Source: Saprospiraceae bacterium
GTDB taxonomy: Bacteria > Bacteroidota > Bacteroidia > Chitinophagales > Saprospiraceae
Reading direction: 5' to 3'
DNA length: 6,695 nucleotides
NCBI GenBank assembly: GCA_013002475.1
Contig: JABDJM010000004.1
Location: 1 to 6,695, forward strand
Shown here one piece after another: positions 1 to 6,073 of this stretch; position 1 is the stretch's first letter, and the number at the start of each line of letters is the position of its first letter. Under the pieces are notes generated by a model, which saw only the letters and a list, made by a program, of their open reading frames with translations, was not told the origin of the DNA and did not search any database. The position numbers were made by a program, and so were the translations under genes.

Positions 1-1
1 C

Positions 2-844
2 CCAAATGTTGTTGAAAAACGTCGGAGTCATCAGGAGATTAGATTCAATGTTTCGATCGATAAATATCCAATCAGTAATCCCGAACGGGAAATTTCAGCT
101 ACCATCCTCCAAAACGGGCGATGGTTGGATGCAAAGACAAAAGTCGAACCCCGATATTCCCGAGGGGACCTGATCAACTTTGAATACATTGGAGAATTTC
201 TTTTCCCAGGCAGCAAGGAGTTCCGATTAGTAGATACACGATCCGTTGAATTTACCAGCCCGGACATTTTCAGGATCGATTACTATTCAGATGGTTATGG
301 AGTTATCCTACAACCCGACCGGCCAAGGCTTGGACTTCCACATAATAATTATGTTGACCTAAATGGAAACTTCACGGTCATCACAGCTGATGATCCTCAA
401 ACATCCCGGAGATTAGGAGGAGGGGTTGACTCAAGTCTGAACATTCAGGATCAATTAGTGGAGATGCAATCTGCTGAAGTAGAAAGGCAGATCAACAACA
501 GACTTCGATCAGATTACTGCTCGGTAGAATTTTTTCTCGATAAGCCCTATGAATTAGTTGATCGCGATGTGTATATCATCGGAAGCTTCAATGGCTGGCA
601 ACTAAACCCCGAGAATAAAATGCAATACAAGGAAGGGGCGTACTGGTGTGAGATCGAAATGAAGCAAGGCCTGGCAGACTATCTATATGCCACTACGGAA
701 ATAGGGAAACAAGAGATCGACATCACCGAGATCGAGGGTAGTAGTTTTGAGACCCGAAATGAGTATCTCATCCTAGTCTATCAAAGAAGCCCGGTTGACC
801 GCCACGACCGGATAATTGGCTTCAAGATCTTCGATTCCAGATAA
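2..844 (+). CDS. Type IX secretion system plug-family protein (DUF5103), 5' end missing
   Basis: The frame is open from base 2 with no start in the window, so the gene begins off the left edge; 280 C-terminal residues are visible. The first part has features typical of the T9SS plug first domain (DUF5103): a strand around FNVSIDKYPISNP, then ATILQNGRW, and later FEYIGEFLFPGSKEFRLVD. Roughly residues 172-232 of the fragment look like an immunoglobulin/E-set fold similar to glycogen-binding modules, with DVYIIGSFNGWQLNPENKM and a following EMKQGLADYLYAT. Proteins of this family are usually about 400 residues, so about a third is missing. A family member in Flavobacterium was reported to occlude the SprA translocon pore of the type IX secretion system in the outer membrane; the role here is inferred by family. 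A TTG at 125 could be read as a start but would cut the conserved domain. The next gene lies 146 bases downstream. Confidence 0.85.
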   Translation, partial: PNVVEKRRSHQEIRFNVSIDKYPISNPEREISATILQNGRWLDAKTKVEPRYSRGDLINFEYIGEFLFPGSKEFRLVDTRSVEFTSPDIFRIDYYSDGYGVILQPDRPRLGLPHNNYVDLNGNFTVITADDPQTSRRLGGGVDSSLNIQDQLVEMQSAEVERQINNRLRSDYCSVEFFLDKPYELVDRDVYIIGSFNGWQLNPENKMQYKEGAYWCEIEMKQGLADYLYATTEIGKQEIDITEIEGSSFETRNEYLILVYQRSPVDRHDRIIGFKIFDSR

Positions 845-911
845 GTCCATTTTTCTTCCCGAAATCTACATCAAGAGGCCTGAAAAAGCCCTTATTTCCC
901 ATTTATCTGTC

Positions 912-919
912 AATCTTTG
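912..919 (+). promoter_or_regulatory. Possible -7 promoter element for the efflux operon
   Basis: AATCTTTG matches the Bacteroidota -7 consensus TAnnTTTG at all but the first base and is followed by C, as is common. It lies 71 bases before the TolC-family ATG. I see no clear -33 TTG at the usual spacing. The implied leader holds a small hairpin, CCTCT-AAG-AGAGG at 939-951. No terminator is visible after the plug gene, so read-through from it is also possible. Confidence 0.25.
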
Positions 920-990
920 CGGTTCATATAAAAAAGTACCTCTAAGAGAGGGATTCCCTTACCATTGTTACAATAAGAACCTTTCCATCT

Positions 991-2433
991 ATGATCATTC
1001 GGACATTTCTAATTGCTGTTGTTCTGATGAGCTTTACCGAGCTTTCAGGCCAGGCCCGCTGGAGCCTTGAAAAATGCATCCAATATGCCCAACAAAACAA
1101 CCTTACTATTAAGCTTTCGGAGCTGAATGTCAGAGATGCCGTTTTGCAAAACAGGTCGGCAAAGCAAGCGATGTTGCCCAACCTCAACGCCTCAGTAGGT
1201 GCTGGTTTGCAATTTGGTCGTAGAATTGACCCGGTGTCGAATGATTTCATAACCGATAATGTAGGTTTTAATTCAGGCTCTTTGAGCTCAGGAATAACCA
1301 TTTATAATGGAAGCAAACTTCGGAATTCTGTTAAACGAAGTGGTCTTGATATGGAGGCCGCCAAAGAAGATCTTGCTCAAACTGGCCAGGATATAGCACT
1401 TATGGTGGCTGTTTCATATCTGACCATTCTTCAGGTTGAGGATCAACTTGAAAACGCCAAGAAACGACTGGAGCTTTCCTTAGTTCAACTTGAACAAACA
1501 GACAAATTGATCGAGGCGGGATCTTTACCTGCAGCAGATCTCCAGAATATTGAAGCTCAGGTTGCTCAGGATGAACAAATCGTAGTGGCAAGAGAAAATG
1601 ACTTGGTGATTGCTTACCTGGACCTCCAGCAAATGCTCGAACTAGATCCTGACAAGCAATTCCTGATCGAACGACCAGATATTGATATCCCGGAAGACCA
1701 GGAAGCTTTAGAGGTCCAGTTGACTTCGGTTTACAATCAAGCTCTGAATAATCAGCCCGGGATTAAGGCCAGTGAATTGAGGGTGAGATCCGCACAGCTG
1801 GGTATAAAGATCGCAGAGGCAGATCGGCTGCCTGTATTCTCAGCATTTGGAGACATTAGCACCAACTACTCTAATAAGTCATTTGATTTTGAGAATCCGG
1901 ATCTCAGCAATTCAAACCTTGTATTAGGACCTGAGATCCCTGTTGAGATCAATAGCTATCCGGCACAACTAGCCACCTTTAACCTTAGTGGAGTCGAATA
2001 TCAAACACTCCCCTATTTTGACCAGATCACAGACAACTTTGGTCAAAGTCTGGGATTGAATCTGAGCATACCGATTTATAACAGAGGTCAGATCAACACG
2101 AACATTCAAAGGGCAGAGATCGCACTCCAAAACAATGAGATACTTGAAAAGCAGGCTAAGCAACAGCTTAAGCAGGATATTCAAAGGGCCTTGGCAGACG
2201 CAAGAGCAGCACACAAAAATTATCTGGCTGCTTCCAAAGCAGAGTCAGCACTCGCTACTGCCTATTTCAATACTGAAAGGAAATATAAGTTAGGTGCGTC
2301 CAATACCCTTGAATTTACAACTTCAAAAAACCAATTAGACCTGGCAAGAGTAGATACTATCATTGCCAAGTATGATTTTATTTTTAAGTTGAAAGTGGTA
2401 GACTTTTACCAGGGGAAAAAAATTGATTTGTAA
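991..2433 (+). CDS. TolC family outer-membrane efflux protein
   Basis: This 480-residue protein is the likely outer-membrane channel of a tripartite efflux or export system. The N-terminus (MIIRTFLIAVVLMSFTELSG) is a signal peptide with probable cleavage near residue 22. The mature start WSLEKCIQYAQQNNLTI is the W-x-(L)-x-x-C-I-x-x-A-x-x-N-N hallmark of Bacteroidota TolC proteins. Two repeats of the OEP fold can be seen: residues about 25-220 and 245-475, each with long Ala/Gln/Glu-rich helices (for example 375-425). The second repeat has the strand motif GLNLSIPIYNRGQ at about 355-367. The length is normal for the family. The ATG at 991 is chosen because it gives the complete signal peptide; a later ATG at 1027 would destroy it. 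There is no good Shine-Dalgarno, which is usual in this phylum. The adaptor gene starts 14 bases after the stop, so the two are co-transcribed. The exported substrate cannot be told from the sequence. Confidence 0.93.
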   Translation: MIIRTFLIAVVLMSFTELSGQARWSLEKCIQYAQQNNLTIKLSELNVRDAVLQNRSAKQAMLPNLNASVGAGLQFGRRIDPVSNDFITDNVGFNSGSLSSGITIYNGSKLRNSVKRSGLDMEAAKEDLAQTGQDIALMVAVSYLTILQVEDQLENAKKRLELSLVQLEQTDKLIEAGSLPAADLQNIEAQVAQDEQIVVARENDLVIAYLDLQQMLELDPDKQFLIERPDIDIPEDQEALEVQLTSVYNQALNNQPGIKASELRVRSAQLGIKIAEADRLPVFSAFGDISTNYSNKSFDFENPDLSNSNLVLGPEIPVEINSYPAQLATFNLSGVEYQTLPYFDQITDNFGQSLGLNLSIPIYNRGQINTNIQRAEIALQNNEILEKQAKQQLKQDIQRALADARAAHKNYLAASKAESALATAYFNTERKYKLGASNTLEFTTSKNQLDLARVDTIIAKYDFIFKLKVVDFYQGKKIDL

Positions 2434-2447
2434 AAACCAAAAAGAGC

Positions 2448-3863
2448 ATGAGCAAGAAAAAGAACAGACGTCCATTGATCCTGATTGTAGGGTTTTTGGT
2501 CTTCCTTGGATTGATTTTCGGGCTGAAGTATTTTACTGGCAAGGATAAGGATACTGTGAAAGTTTCGGTTTCGAAAGTGGAAAAGCGCACAATTAAGGAG
2601 CAAGTTTCTGCCAGCGGGAAGGTATACCCGGCAACCGAGGTAAAGATCACTTCTGATGTGTCCGGTGAGGTCATTGAATTGTATGTGGAGGAAGGGGATT
2701 CGGTAAAATCAGGTCAGCTTCTCGCCAAGGTAAATCCGGATGTTTACCAGAGTGCCGTGGAGCGTAGTGCTGCTATTTTAAGCGGTGCAAAAGCACAGGC
2801 AGCAAATGCCAAAGCTGGCATAGAAAGAAACAGGGCCCAGCTATTGGGTGCCAAGGCAGAAGTAACTCGCTTTGAGGCCCAACTTAAAAATACCAATGCT
2901 ATCCATAAGCGGAACATAACCCTTAAGGAACAGGGGATAATCAGCGAAGCTGAATTTGATGCTTCTCTGTCCGCGCTGGACGCCTTGAAAGCCAACATGC
3001 AGGCTGCACAGGCAAGCCTTGAAAGCGCTGGGGCAAACTTGAAAGCAGCAGAAGAAACCCATAAGGCCTCCAATTTCACAGTAGCGTCCAACCAGGCCTC
3101 CCTAAAAGAAATGAGATCCAACCTGAAGCGGACTACCATTTATGCACCCGTTGAGGGTGTGGTTTCGAGCCTAAGCATAGAGCAGGGAGAGCGGGTCGTA
3201 GGTACCGCCCAGATGGCTGGAACCGAAATGATGCGAATTGCCAATTTGAACATCATGGAAGTCCAGGTAGAAGTGAGTGAAAACGATGTGCTAAAAGTCG
3301 CTATGGCCGATAAGGTTTCTATTGAGGTTGATGCCTACCTGGATAAAACCTTTGAAGGTCAGGTAACACATATTGCCAACTCTGCGGTCAATGCAGGAAG
3401 TTCAAGTTCACTAACCACAGACCAGGTCACCAATTTTATCGTCAAGGTACTCATCGATGCAGATTCATATGCCAGCCTGGTTACGGATGCAAATCAATTT
3501 CCATTCAGGCCTGGAATGTCTGCTTCAGTCGAGATCAATACTGATTCTCGCGATGATGTCCTTTCTGTTCCAATTCAGGCGGTCAGTACCCGTCTTCCGG
3601 AAAAGGAAAAAGGGGAAGGATCCAGCAATTCAAATGCCGATCCCATCGAAGTCGTGTTTGTTAGTTCGCTGGATAGTGTAAATCAGGTGAAAGTCAAAAC
3701 CGGAATACAGGATGACGACTACATCCAGATCCTTTCCGGACTTGAAGGTGAAGAAGAGATCATTGCCGCACCTTATTCTGCCATTTCCAAGGACCTTAAG
3801 CAGGGAGCAAAAATCAAGGTCGTTGACGAGGAAGAACTTTATGGAAGCAAAGAGGGGAACTAA
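2448..3863 (+). CDS. HlyD-family (RND/ABC-type) periplasmic adaptor subunit
   Basis: This 471-residue membrane-fusion protein bridges an inner-membrane pump and the TolC channel. A basic N-terminus (MSKKKNRRP) is followed by one membrane segment at about 9-27. The first half of the biotinyl-lipoyl domain is at about 60-97 (VSGEVIELYVEEGDSVKSGQ), then an Ala-rich coiled-coil hairpin at about 100-225, and the returning lipoyl half at about 230-250 (TTIYAPVEGVVSSLSIEQGE). Beta-barrel and membrane-proximal domains follow to the end, including FRPGMSASVEI and VLSVPIQAV at about 353-380. An Asn/Ser/Lys-rich low-complexity loop sits near 385-400. This architecture suits adaptors for MacB-like ABC exporters as well as RND pumps, so the pump type is open. 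The gene follows the TolC-family gene by 14 bases and overlaps the next gene by one base (TAATG), which indicates one operon with translational coupling. No pump gene is in the window. Confidence 0.92.
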   Translation: MSKKKNRRPLILIVGFLVFLGLIFGLKYFTGKDKDTVKVSVSKVEKRTIKEQVSASGKVYPATEVKITSDVSGEVIELYVEEGDSVKSGQLLAKVNPDVYQSAVERSAAILSGAKAQAANAKAGIERNRAQLLGAKAEVTRFEAQLKNTNAIHKRNITLKEQGIISEAEFDASLSALDALKANMQAAQASLESAGANLKAAEETHKASNFTVASNQASLKEMRSNLKRTTIYAPVEGVVSSLSIEQGERVVGTAQMAGTEMMRIANLNIMEVQVEVSENDVLKVAMADKVSIEVDAYLDKTFEGQVTHIANSAVNAGSSSSLTTDQVTNFIVKVLIDADSYASLVTDANQFPFRPGMSASVEINTDSRDDVLSVPIQAVSTRLPEKEKGEGSSNSNADPIEVVFVSSLDSVNQVKVKTGIQDDDYIQILSGLEGEEEIIAAPYSAISKDLKQGAKIKVVDEEELYGSKEGN

Positions 3864-4480
3864 TGGATCCCTCTGACCGGGTGTTGCTCATATTTATTAA
3901 GAATCCGGAACTGGGAAAAGTAAAAACCAGACTGGCCAAAGATGTTGGACCAGCCAAAGCATTGGAGATTTACAATGACCTCCTTGAACACACACGAAAT
4001 ATCACCGTTGCCACAAACGCCCATCGGATTCTCTTTTACTCTTCACATATTGATCTGCAAGATCAATGGCCTTCAGACATTTTTGAAAAACGTTTACAAG
4101 TCCAGGGAGATTTAGGAGAAAAGATGGTCCATGCCTTTCAGACGGGATTTCAAAAAGCGAAAAAGGTCGTCATCATCGGTTCTGATTGCCCTCAGCTTTC
4201 CACAAATGAAATTGAGAAAGCCTTTACGACCCTTGATCAAAAAGATGTTGTGATCGGCCCTGCATTGGATGGAGGCTACTACCTACTGGGAATGAAAAGT
4301 CTTCAGGTAAATCTCTTCCAGGGAATTCCCTGGAGTACAGAAAAGGTCGCTGATCTAACCCTTGAAAAGGTTCTGGATTCTGGAAAGACCTGCCATCTGT
4401 TAAAGCCCTTATCAGATATAGATTATCTGGAGGATTGGCAGACATTTGGATCGATAGGCAAGGATCAAATAAACAATTGA
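3863..4480 (+). CDS. TIGR04282/DUF2064 family putative glycosyltransferase
   Basis: This 205-residue protein belongs to the GT-A-like family often named 'arsenosugar biosynthesis glycosyltransferase'. Motifs seen are IFIKNPELGKVKTRLA (about 10-25), the nucleotide-binding loop of nucleotidyl/glycosyltransferases; QGDLGEKM (81-88); VIIGSDCPQL (103-112), with the Asp expected to help bind metal and nucleotide-sugar; IGPALDGGYYLLGM (131-144); FQGIPWST (152-159); and LKPLSDIDYLEDW near the C-terminus. The length is typical. It is soluble, with no signal peptide or membrane segment. The ATG overlaps the adaptor stop by one base, so its translation is probably coupled to it. The family name comes from a few arsenic clusters; no arsenic gene is visible here, so the actual substrate is unknown and the arsenosugar label should not be taken literally. 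There is no obvious terminator directly after the gene. Confidence 0.88.
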   Translation: MDPSDRVLLIFIKNPELGKVKTRLAKDVGPAKALEIYNDLLEHTRNITVATNAHRILFYSSHIDLQDQWPSDIFEKRLQVQGDLGEKMVHAFQTGFQKAKKVVIIGSDCPQLSTNEIEKAFTTLDQKDVVIGPALDGGYYLLGMKSLQVNLFQGIPWSTEKVADLTLEKVLDSGKTCHLLKPLSDIDYLEDWQTFGSIGKDQINN

Positions 4481-4531
4481 GGCGATTTTGCTGTATTATC
4501 TGGCAGGACCTCATTATTTGGGTCCAATCCT

Positions 4532-4539
4532 TAACTTTG
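4532..4539 (+). promoter_or_regulatory. Bacteroidota-type -7 promoter element before the bacilliredoxin gene
   Basis: TAACTTTG is an exact match to the TAnnTTTG -7 consensus of Bacteroidota sigma-70 promoters and is followed by C. It lies 15 bases before the ATG at 4555, giving a very short leader of perhaps 9 bases. A TTTG at 4517-4520 is too close to be a canonical -33 element, so only the -7 half is well supported. Confidence 0.5.
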
Positions 4540-4554
4540 CAAAAAATAACTGAC

Positions 4555-4971
4555 ATGTATCCAGCTGAACTAGTGGCCCCCATGAGCAAGGATTTAACCG
4601 ATTTCGGATTTTCTTCCTTGACGTCTTCTGATGAAGTAACCGAGCTAATGAATAAAGAGGAAGGGACCTTCCTTTTAGTAATAAACTCCGTTTGTGGCTG
4701 CGCTGCTGCCAATGCCAGACCTGGAGCAAAGATCTCTTTGACCAATGAAAAAAGGCCAGAGAAGTGCTACACTGTTTTTGCAGGGGTGGATAAAGACGCT
4801 ACCGAAAAGGCGAGAGAATTTCTTCTTCCTTATCCTCCTTCCTCTCCAGCTATAGCCTTATTTAAAGAAGGCAAGCTGGTGCACTTTCTGGAACGACACC
4901 ATATTGAGGGTCGAAGCGCTGAGATCATCGCTCAAAACCTCATGATGGCTTACGACCATTTTTGCGAATAA
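4555..4971 (+). CDS. BrxA/BrxB family bacilliredoxin
   Basis: This 138-residue cytoplasmic thioredoxin-fold protein belongs to the YphP/YqiW (DUF1094) family. In Bacillus these proteins remove bacillithiol from mixed disulfides on proteins; many Bacteroidota carry orthologues, though the partner thiol here is not shown by the window. The start MYPAELVAPM is the typical family N-terminus. The active-site C-G-C motif is at residues 47-49 within NSVCGCAAANARPG, and a cis-Pro region PPSSPAIALF follows at about 94-103. The C-terminal HFLERHHIEGRS is also characteristic. The frame is open upstream to 4435, but that extension overlaps the previous gene and has no family similarity, so the ATG at 4555 is preferred. 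It is probably transcribed separately from the -7 element just upstream, with possible read-through from the efflux operon. It ends in a terminator shared with convergent pdxH. Confidence 0.93.
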   Translation: MYPAELVAPMSKDLTDFGFSSLTSSDEVTELMNKEEGTFLLVINSVCGCAAANARPGAKISLTNEKRPEKCYTVFAGVDKDATEKAREFLLPYPPSSPAIALFKEGKLVHFLERHHIEGRSAEIIAQNLMMAYDHFCE

Positions 4972-5008
4972 ACAAAAAGCCCCGATCTAATGATCGGGGC
5001 TTTTTGTT
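4971..5008. terminator. Bidirectional intrinsic terminator shared by the bacilliredoxin gene and pdxH
   Basis: There is a perfect 17-bp inverted repeat: AACAAAAAGCCCCGATC (4971-4987), loop TAAT, and GATCGGGGCTTTTTGTT (4992-5008). The GC core GCCCCGATC is flanked by an A-run on one side and a T-run on the other, so it works on both strands. The first base is the last base of the bacilliredoxin TAA, and the last base is the final base of the pdxH stop codon. Confidence 0.95.
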
Positions 5009-5658
5009 TATGGGGCCAGGCGTTCAATTTTCCAACCTTTTCCTTCACGCTTTTGATATCTGATCCGATCGTGCAATCTGGAAGGTCTTCCCTGCCAAAA
5101 TTCAATAGTCTTAGGTTTTACTAAATAGCCTCCCCAAAATGCAGGTTTAGGCAAAGCATCCTGACCGGCAAATCGTCTTTCAAAATCGGCCACTTTTTGT
5201 TCGAGTATAGTCCTGTCCGGAATGACTTGGGATTGGGGTGAGGACCAGGCTCCAATCTGGCTGTCTCTAGGTCGTGATTGATAATATTTTGTGGATTCCT
5301 GTTCAGACAATTTTTCTACCGTCCCTTCAATACGAACCTGTCTTTCCAATTTTCTCCAGAAAAAGGTAAGAGCAACCTTATCATTTTCTTTCATCTCTTC
5401 GGCCTTCCTACTTTTATAATTGGTGTAAAACATAAACCCCCGCTTGTCCAGGCCTTTCAACAACAGGATTCTAGCGGATGGAAATCCCTCTGAATTTACC
5501 GTTGAAAGGGTCATAGCATTTGGCTCCTCGATTCCGGCAACCTGAGTTTCCTCGAACCAGATCTGAAATTGCTTGATGGGATCTGCAGCAACTTTACTTC
5601 CTTCTAAAGTGGCTAATCCATAATGCTTCCTGATATCTGCGATCTTATCTCTATTCAA
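5008..5658 (-). CDS. pdxH: Pyridoxamine/pyridoxine 5'-phosphate oxidase
   Basis: PdxH is the FMN-dependent enzyme that oxidises pyridoxamine or pyridoxine 5'-phosphate to pyridoxal 5'-phosphate with O2, in vitamin B6 synthesis and salvage in the cytoplasm. Motifs with start at 5658: EPNAMTLSTV (about 45-54), the FMN-phosphate contacts SARILLLK (61-68) and FYTNYKSRK (77-85), LERQVRIEG (104-112), the substrate-binding stretch YYQSRPRDSQIGAWSSPQS (125-143), FWGGYLVKP (174-182), and the C-terminal EFWQGRPSRLHDR plus final ERLAP. At 216 residues it is full length. No ATG is available: the family N-terminus (NRDKIADIRKHYG, then ADP) begins at the TTG at 5658-5656. TTGs at 5697 and 5736 are in frame, but the added Phe-rich residues do not look like PdxH and the outer one runs through a terminator hairpin. 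The TTG overlaps the stop of a short upstream ORF. Confidence 0.93.
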   Translation of the reverse strand: MNRDKIADIRKHYGLATLEGSKVAADPIKQFQIWFEETQVAGIEEPNAMTLSTVNSEGFPSARILLLKGLDKRGFMFYTNYKSRKAEEMKENDKVALTFFWRKLERQVRIEGTVEKLSEQESTKYYQSRPRDSQIGAWSSPQSQVIPDRTILEQKVADFERRFAGQDALPKPAFWGGYLVKPKTIEFWQGRPSRLHDRIRYQKREGKGWKIERLAP

Positions 5659-5702
5659 TGATCTGAGTTTTGGTCCACTAGTAAATGTAACCAGCAAATC
5701 AT
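5655..5702 (-). CDS. Possible 15-residue upstream ORF coupled to pdxH
   Basis: An ATG at 5702-5700 opens a frame encoding MICWLHLLVDQNSDH, and its TGA (5657-5655) overlaps the proposed pdxH TTG start by two bases. Terminating ribosomes could reinitiate on the TTG, which would explain the use of a weak start codon. The alternative is a small insertion or deletion (real or from sequencing) that separates an original ATG from the pdxH frame, although the peptide itself does not resemble PdxH. No SD-like sequence is evident, but the upstream stretch is T-rich, not A-rich. Confidence 0.3.
   Translation of the reverse strand: MICWLHLLVDQNSDH
5682..5689 (-). promoter_or_regulatory. Weak candidate -7 element for pdxH
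   Basis: On the minus strand TACATTTA differs from TAnnTTTG only at the last base and lies 23 bases before the TTG start. No clear -33 element is seen. If transcription starts here, the 15-residue upstream ORF would not be on the transcript, so the two ideas are alternatives. Confidence 0.2.
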
Positions 5703-5727
5703 TAAGGAAAAAATAGAAAAGAAAAAA

Positions 5728-5751
5728 CCCTGTCAATGGTTATTGACAGGG
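5728..5751 (-). terminator. Intrinsic terminator, minus strand, just upstream of pdxH
   Basis: There is a perfect 10-bp stem CCCTGTCAAT/ATTGACAGGG with a 4-base loop. On the minus strand it is followed directly by TTTTTTCTTTTC and another T-rich stretch, a classic intrinsic terminator; on the plus strand it is followed by A-rich sequence. It would stop minus-strand transcripts arriving from the clpB side before pdxH. Its right arm abuts copy 1 of the 38-base repeat. An attenuator role for pdxH is possible but unsupported. Confidence 0.7.
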
Positions 5752-5785
5752 ACAAAACAAAAAACAAACACTATGAACAAACACT
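5748..5785. repeat. 38-base direct repeat, copy 1
   Basis: This is 37/38 identical to 6036-6073. The unit starts with the last bases of a hairpin stem (AGGG), continues with an A/C-rich run (ACAAAACAAAAAACAAACAC), and ends TATGAACAAACACT. The only difference between copies is C versus A at position 22 of the unit. On the plus strand it resembles an A-rich Bacteroidota translation start and opens MNKHFLGS-stop. On the minus strand it is a U-rich tract leading into a terminator hairpin. Confidence 0.9.
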
Positions 5786-5828
5786 TTCTTGGATCGTGAT
5801 CGTACAGGGAGTGAAAATGTTTAAAAAA

Positions 5829-5850
5829 GGCCCCCGACAAGTCGGGGGTC
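5829..5850 (-). terminator. Intrinsic terminator, minus strand, after the structured region
   Basis: The stem CCCCCGA/TCGGGGG with loop CAAG can be extended outward by a G-U and a G-C pair. On the minus strand it is followed by TTTTTT (complement of 5823-5828). On the plus strand no T-run follows, so it is directional. It would end a minus-strand transcript covering the folded segment at 5875-5971. A very similar core (GGCCCCCGACA-GTCGG) recurs at 6456-6472. Confidence 0.75.
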
Positions 5851-5874
5851 CGGATTAAACATATAAAAACACTC

Positions 5875-5971
5875 TACCCTTTCAAGTTGGGCGATGCCTG
5901 AATAGTAACCTCTTCAGCGGTTACACTCTGGCCTCGCAGGCTAGAGGATTGGGTTTGAATTAGGGAGGGTA
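5875..5971 (-). ncRNA. Candidate structured RNA (multi-branched fold) of unknown class
   Basis: By eye this 97-base segment closes with a long outer stem: TACCCT-TTCAA (5875-5885) pairs with TTGAA (5955-5959) and AGGGTA (5966-5971), leaving a 6-base bulge. Inside are a 9-bp hairpin CTCTGGCCT/AGGCTAGAG (5926-5946, one G-T pair, loop CGC), a 6-bp hairpin GTAACC/GGTTAC (5905-5924), and a weak GGC-GAT-GCC hairpin (about 5890-5898). The minus strand is preferred because a T-run terminator lies just downstream on that strand (5829-5850). I do not recognise the consensus of a known riboswitch, 6S, SRP RNA or tmRNA. The open frame across it on the minus strand lacks an ATG and a plausible protein. 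It could also be a leader, a decayed gene or chance folding. Confidence 0.35.
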
Positions 5972-6018
5972 AAACAAGGGGGTAGTTCAGTGGGTGTCTG
6001 TCAGGGGGGAGAAAAAGT

Positions 6019-6040
6019 TCCCTCCGATTGTTCGGAGGGA
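6019..6040 (-). terminator. Hairpin with short T-run, minus strand (possible terminator)
   Basis: The stem TCCCTCCGA/TCGGAGGGA is 9 bp with a 4-base loop. On the minus strand it is followed by ACTTTTTC, a weaker T-tract than in the other copy. It is placed relative to repeat copy 2 just as the 5728-5751 hairpin is placed relative to copy 1, with a different stem sequence. Confidence 0.5.
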
Positions 6041-6073
6041 CAAAACAAAAAACAAAAACTATGAACAAACACT
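6036..6073. repeat. 38-base direct repeat, copy 2
   Basis: This is 37/38 identical to 5748-5785 and lies 288 bases from it in the same orientation. Plus-strand reading from its ATG gives MNKHSP-stop, diverging from copy 1 right after the repeat. Its left end overlaps the right arm of the hairpin at 6019-6040. On the minus strand it directly follows the stop codon of the small ORF at 6073-6198. Confidence 0.9.

Noticed and set aside
4435..4554. 40-residue N-terminal extension of the bacilliredoxin
   Set aside because: It overlaps the previous gene by 46 bases, has no family similarity, and would place the good -7 element inside the gene. MYPAEL is the usual family start.
4224..4745. 173-residue minus-strand open frame across the transferase/bacilliredoxin junction
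   Set aside because: It lies antisense to two well-supported genes and shows no recognisable motifs.
5659..5736. Longer pdxH start at TTG 5736 or 5697
   Set aside because: The added residues are Phe-rich and unlike PdxH N-termini, and the 5736 start lies within the loop-side of a terminator hairpin.
5978..5995. tRNA-like D-arm motif GGGGGTAGTTCAGTGGGT on the plus strand
   Set aside because: No matching D-stem partner, anticodon arm or T-loop (GTTCRANNC) follows at tRNA spacing.
5874..6068. 64-residue minus-strand open frame between the repeat and the 5829-5850 terminator
   Set aside because: It has only a TTG start inside the repeat, reads through the 6019-6040 hairpin as low-complexity Phe/Val, and the rest resembles no protein I know. 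The folded RNA explains the segment better.
5728..6073. The spaced repeats as a CRISPR array or transposon ends
   Set aside because: There are only two copies, 288 bases apart and in direct orientation, with no cas gene, transposase or target-site duplication.
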